Shown in pieces: positions 33,779 to 36,499 of a stretch of 36,499 bases of DNA. This DNA comes from Nostoc sp. NMS4 (GTDB lineage Bacteria > Cyanobacteriota > Cyanobacteriia > Cyanobacteriales > Nostocaceae): positions 1 to 36,499 of the forward strand of contig NZ_JABXKI010000039.1 in the NCBI RefSeq assembly GCF_017115095.1. Reading direction: 5' to 3'. Numbering within the stretch: position 1 is the stretch's first letter; each line of letters begins with the position of its first letter. The notes under the pieces are model-generated. The model saw only the letters and a program-made list of their open reading frames with translations. It ran no database searches and was not told where the DNA came from. The translations under genes and the position numbers were made by a program.

Positions 33779-34606
33779 CTAATCAAGAGGAGTATTTGTG
33801 CTGGTGTTGGTGGTCTTGATGGCTGCCTTGAGACTTTGGCAAAATTGGGCGATCGCATTTAGCCCTTCCTCTGGTGTACCTTCTGCTAACCGTTTCACAA
33901 AACCACTACCCACGATCACTGCATCTGCACCCCATTCCCTTACCTGACGGGCTTGTGCGGCTTCGGAGATCCCAAAGCCCACTCCGATGGGTTTATCAGT
34001 AACACTACGAATTTGTTGGAGTAAATCGGACACGCGCATTTCTAGTTGCGATCGCATCCCTGTTACCCCAGTGACGCTGACTAAATAAATAAATCCAAGG
34101 GAAGAACGAGCGATCGCTTCGATCCGTTCAGCAGAACTTGTAGGAGCTACCAACAATATTACATCAATTTCCATCTCACTAGCTGATTGCAGCAAGCTGG
34201 CGGCTTCCTCTAAAGGTAAGTCAGGTACTACTAATCCCGCCACCCCAGCCGCCGCAATTTCTTGGAGAAATTTGTCAATTCCCCGATGTAAAATTGGGTT
34301 GTAATAGGTAAATAGAATAATTGGCGATCGCAATTTGGGAGTAATCCCTTGCAGCATTTCTAGCACCTGCTCTAACTTCGTACCCCTTTGCAAGGCGCGG
34401 GTAGCAGCAGCTTGAATTACCGGACCATCAGCCAGAGGATCGGAATAGGGTATACCCAGTTCTATAATGTCGGCTCCACTACGATCTAGAACCTGCAAGG
34501 CTTTTGCTGTTGTTTCTAAATCTGGATCGCCAGCAGTGATAAACGGAATCAGAGCGCACTCACGATTGTGTCCAAGGGTTTTAAAGCAATCAGAAATTGC
34601 AGTCAT
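33779..34606 (-). CDS. trpA: Tryptophan synthase alpha subunit
   Basis: A 275-residue TIM-barrel enzyme that splits indole-3-glycerol phosphate to indole and glyceraldehyde 3-phosphate and passes indole to TrpB. The catalytic pair falls at E49 and D60, the same numbers as in the Salmonella enzyme, within [14 protein letters not shown]. The phosphate-binding glycines (G-V-G-F-G-I-S and V-G-S-G) are present. It lies downstream of the DUF3007 gene on the same strand. Full length and intact. Confidence 0.97.
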   Translation of the reverse strand: MTAISDCFKTLGHNRECALIPFITAGDPDLETTAKALQVLDRSGADIIELGIPYSDPLADGPVIQAAATRALQRGTKLEQVLEMLQGITPKLRSPIILFTYYNPILHRGIDKFLQEIAAAGVAGLVVPDLPLEEAASLLQSASEMEIDVILLVAPTSSAERIEAIARSSLGFIYLVSVTGVTGMRSQLEMRVSDLLQQIRSVTDKPIGVGFGISEAAQARQVREWGADAVIVGSGFVKRLAEGTPEEGLNAIAQFCQSLKAAIKTTNTSTNTPLD

Positions 34607-34634
34607 TTAGTCAAGTCTCAAAGGTCAGTGTTCA

Positions 34635-34662
34635 TTGGTCAGTGGTCATTAGTCATTGGTCA
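34635..34662 (+). repeat. Heptamer tandem array TTGGTCA
   Basis: Four consecutive heptamers TTGGTCA, GTGGTCA, TTAGTCA, TTGGTCA between trpA and the DUF3007 gene, with degenerate flanking units. Confidence 0.75.
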
Positions 34663-34713
34663 TTAACTTTAGGCAAGTTACAAAAGACAAACGACAGCTG
34701 ACCAATGATCACT

Positions 34714-35025
34714 TTACACCTGAGATTGCTCTTCTTGTTCTATTTCGGTTTGAATTCGTGCTAGTTCTTCGGGAGTAAGCTCGTCTAGCCGCTTTTGCAG
34801 AAAGTCTTGCTCATACTGTTCCCTCTGTTGGTGGTAGGTCATTTTTTGTCCCACCGCACGGAAAAAATAGGTAGCCAGCCAGCCAACTAACCCACTGACT
34901 AGTAAGACTTGGCTCCATATACCAGCTTTCTGATTATCCAAACCGACTAGCTGCAATCCTAAGTATGCCAAGCCACCGGCAATAAAAACACCCAAGCCAA
35001 TTCCAATCGCGTCAATCCGTCGCAT
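34714..35025 (-). CDS. DUF3007 family membrane protein
   Basis: A 103-residue protein with two membrane helices (about 6-27 and 36-56) and an acidic helical tail (L-D-E-L-T-P-E-E-L-A-R-I). It matches the cyanobacterial DUF3007 family in my recollection (M-R-R-I-D-A-I-G-I-G-L-G-V-F-I-A-G-G start). It lies 24 bases after ndhL on the same strand and is probably cotranscribed. Function unknown; the conserved link with ndhL suggests a thylakoid role. Confidence 0.82.
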   Translation of the reverse strand: MRRIDAIGIGLGVFIAGGLAYLGLQLVGLDNQKAGIWSQVLLVSGLVGWLATYFFRAVGQKMTYHQQREQYEQDFLQKRLDELTPEELARIQTEIEQEEQSQV

Positions 35026-35049
35026 GAGAGTTATGACCTACCAATCTCG

Positions 35050-35262
35050 TTAAACTTGAACTTGTCGCCGTTGGGGTCGAAAATTTACAAACGGCGATAG
35101 AACCAACAGACCCGGAAAGAAGAAAAACACTAAAAAGTACATCAGGACACGCTCGATTGAGCTAGCTACATACCAACGCTGCTTTAGGTACAGCAGGATA
35201 GCGATCGGGATTACCAGAAGGTAAGCTCCAGCCAAAATCAGATACAGTAGGGCGACAATCAT
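35050..35262 (-). CDS. ndhL: NAD(P)H-quinone oxidoreductase subunit L
   Basis: A 70-residue hydrophobic protein with two membrane helices and the motif [17 protein letters not shown] between them, typical of NdhL. This small subunit of the thylakoid NDH-1 complex is needed for cyclic electron flow and CO2 uptake and is tied to ferredoxin docking. The gene order ndhL, DUF3007, trpA supports the call. Full length. Confidence 0.93.
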   Translation of the reverse strand: MIVALLYLILAGAYLLVIPIAILLYLKQRWYVASSIERVLMYFLVFFFFPGLLVLSPFVNFRPQRRQVQV

Positions 35263-35671
35263 ACACTTTCAGTCTTAAGCATCTGTTTTCCATCATAGGC
35301 TGAAGAGACAGACTCAGAGAATTATAGTCATAATGCTTTCAACATAACTACGCCATAATTCCTCGAAAGCGCAGCTTTGACGGGCTGGAGTACTTTTACT
35401 GGGGGCGATTCAACGGATGTAATGACAAAAGCTAATATCATGCTATTATGTGAATCCACTAGCAAACAAATGCTCTAGTCAGACAAGATCGAAAACTCAT
35501 CCAGATTATTACGAGAAAATAAAAAAACTTCCAAATTTAGGAAGCGATCGCACAATCAGGAAAAAATATTTTCAATCTAGTTGGACAAAAGACACAATTG
35601 ATGGTGGAATAGATAAGGAGGTATTTGCTACCTCTAAAAAATAACTAGTTCACTAGTTGTTAAACACCTGC
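35263..35671. other. Gap between ndhL and tRNA-Leu
   Basis: 409 bases. The left part should hold the divergent ndhL promoter. A 64-codon open frame from a GTG at 35450 is AT-rich, lacks a ribosome-binding site and has no recognisable similarity, so I do not call it. No terminator or RNA structure is evident before the tRNA. Confidence 0.5.
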
Positions 35672-36057
35672 GGGGGTGTGGCGGAATGGTAGACGCTACG
35701 GACTTAAATAATTGAGCCTTGAAGGAGAAATCCCTCAAGTGGAAGCTCTCAAACTCAGGGAAACCTAAATCTGGTGACAGACATGGCAATCCTGAGCCAA
35801 GCCGAAAAAAGTCCTGAGTCATGAGTGTTGAGTGCTGAGTAAATTTAAAACTCTTAACTCCTAACTCCTAACTCATAACTGTTCGGAAGGTGCAGAGACC
35901 CGACGGGAGCTACCCTAACGTTAAGTCGAGGGTAAAGGGAGAGTCCGATTCTCAAAATCTGAGTTGGCTATTGTCATCAGGTAGCAGTGAAAATTGCAGG
36001 AGAATGAAAATCCGTTGACCGTAAAAGGTCGTGTGGGTTCAAGTCCCTCCACCCCCA
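35672..36057 (+). tRNA. trnL: tRNA-Leu(UAA) split by a group I intron
   Basis: The 5' exon is 35672-35705 and the 3' exon 36007-36057, with a 7-base-pair acceptor stem (GGGGGTG/CACCCCC) and anticodon loop C-T-T-A-A-A-A. The intron enters after the first anticodon base, the conserved position in cyanobacteria and chloroplasts. CCA is not encoded (CTA follows the discriminator A). Two oddities: the D-loop has one T fewer than the form I remember from Anabaena, and the T-stem shows a U-U mismatch (GTGGG opposite CCCTC). Confidence 0.95.
35706..36006 (+). ncRNA. Self-splicing group I intron of tRNA-Leu
   Basis: 301 bases, starting AAATAATTGAGCCTTG and ending in the terminal G at 36006. Core segments such as AATCCTGAGCCAAGCC (P, Q) and GACGGGAGCTACCC with later AGAGTCC (R, S/P7 region) are visible. 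The variable P6b hairpin (about 35811-35880) is built of heptamers: four TGAGT-type units on the left arm and complementary CTCCTAA-type units on the right. There is no homing-endonuclease gene. Confidence 0.93.
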
Positions 36058-36074
36058 CTAAAAATTTAATATGT

Positions 36075-36118
36075 TCGCTTACATACCCAACCCTGTACAA
36101 GTTTGGGTATGTAAGCGA
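36075..36118 (+). terminator. Strong hairpin downstream of tRNA-Leu
   Basis: TCGCTTACATACCCAA (36075-36090) pairs perfectly with TTGGGTATGTAAGCGA (36103-36118) around a 12-base loop, 18 bases after the tRNA. There is no T tract, so it may be a processing or stability element, or a dispersed palindrome, rather than an intrinsic terminator. Confidence 0.5.
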
Positions 36119-36202
36119 GTGGAAAACGATACATCTCTAGCGTGTGTTTCGGCGTAGCTGGAACAATCTTTAGAAAAGTTGAGTTTTTGACAGCATTTTA
36201 TA

Positions 36203-36408
36203 TTACGTGCAAGGTGACTCCTGGCTCTTAATATATTCTTTTACTATTTCCAATGGCGCACCACCACATAAAACAATGCAGTAAGCGTCAGTCCAGAAAC
36301 TAGGATCTTTTTTTTCTAGTAAAACTGTTTTGGGTACTCTTGAAATTCCTTCCTGATGATACGACTTAATGCGGATTTGAGAGAACTAATTAGTTGTGAA
36401 AGCACCAG
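36203..36408 (-). pseudogene. IS200/IS605 Y1 transposase (TnpA) C-terminal remnant
   Basis: Minus-strand translation gives L-V-L-S-Q-L-I-S-S-L-K-S-A-L-S-R-I-I-R-K-E-F in one frame, then after a stop and frameshift F-W-T-D-A-Y-C-I-V-L-C-G-G-A-P-L-E and Y-I-K-S-Q-E before the stop at 36203. This is the C-terminal half of a Y1 transposase, including the Tyr of the Y-I-x-x-Q-E motif that acts as nucleophile. The N-terminal HUH part is missing. Confidence 0.8.
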
Positions 36409-36414
36409 TTATGA

Positions 36415-36499
36415 GTTTGAACCTCACACGACTTGAAGTCGTGTGATTCCTGCTTCAACGATCTGTGCCTGAATTGCTCCAGGTCTTACAAGTTCTCCA
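36415..36499 (-). mobile_element. Right end of an IS200/IS605-family element (tnpB side), running off the window
   Basis: Minus-strand sequence has GAATC, then a perfect 10-base hairpin (CACACGACTT/AAGTCGTGTG, 36425-36445), then AGGTTCAA, the layout of IS605-family right ends next to the tnpB C-terminus. An open frame entering from the window edge ends at the hairpin. It abuts the tnpA remnant, so it may have inserted into it. Confidence 0.6.

Noticed and set aside
35450-35644. 64-codon open frame upstream of tRNA-Leu
   Set aside because: GTG start without ribosome-binding site, Lys/Ser-rich random-looking sequence and no recognisable motif; base composition is that of intergenic DNA.

Overview
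The window comes from a filamentous, Nostoc/Anabaena-type cyanobacterium. The evidence is the many HIP1 octamers (GCGATCGC), heptameric short tandem repeats, a dense load of small interspersed palindromic elements, a tRNA-Leu(UAA) gene split by a group I intron, and cyanobacterial markers (ndhL next to a DUF3007 gene and trpA, a TxlA/HCF164 thioredoxin, a PacS/CopA-type copper ATPase).

Layout. (1) 1-3.4 kb, minus strand: a short possibly truncated secreted protein, then a copper operon (Atx1-like chaperone, copper P-type ATPase, small membrane protein) closed by a clear intrinsic terminator. (2) 3.4-4.45 kb: gene-poor, repeat-rich. (3) 4.47-10.25 kb, plus strand: a compact accessory cluster of two different DJ-1/PfpI proteins, a benzoylformate-decarboxylase-like ThDP enzyme, three NTF2/SnoaL-like small proteins (one an internal duplication) and a VOC/glyoxalase-fold protein. 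I do not recognise this as a characterised pathway. (4) 10.6-20.5 kb, plus strand: a divergent aquaporin, a glucose-dehydrogenase-like SDR, a GH63-type glucosidase, a GH13 debranching-type enzyme resembling the cold/osmotic-stress gene lti2 of Anabaena, and an AGE-type epimerase fold fused to a STAS domain. (5) 20.8-25.2 kb, plus strand: a receiver domain fused to a thioredoxin-reductase-like flavoprotein lacking the redox CxxC, a cytosolic histidine kinase with a cNMP-binding-type sensor domain, and an LtrA-family membrane protein. (6) 25.4-30.6 kb: small secreted protein, txlA, a YgfZ/GcvT-like folate protein, a RelE/YefM-type toxin-antitoxin pair, and a decayed BrnT toxin beside an intact ribbon-helix-helix antitoxin. 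(7) 30.8-35.3 kb: core-like genes (Ser/Thr kinase with SH3 domain, coiled-coil membrane protein, trpA, DUF3007, ndhL). (8) 35.67-36.06 kb: split tRNA-Leu; then IS200/IS605 remnants at the right edge.

How it fits together. Regions 3-5 look like one large co-oriented stress island of about 14 genes covering carbonyl/ThDP chemistry, glucan and sugar handling, water or solute permeation and redox/phosphorelay signalling. The leader of the first DJ-1 gene and the leader of the lti2-like gene share an 18-base motif (15/18 identical, at 4359 and 15903), suggesting co-regulation. A perfect 10+10 base dyad also lies just upstream of the lti2-like gene. This shared motif and the unassigned DJ-1/ThDP/NTF2/VOC cluster are my best candidates for an undescribed system. 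Most intergenic DNA is built from several families of MITE-like elements with inverted repeat ends.
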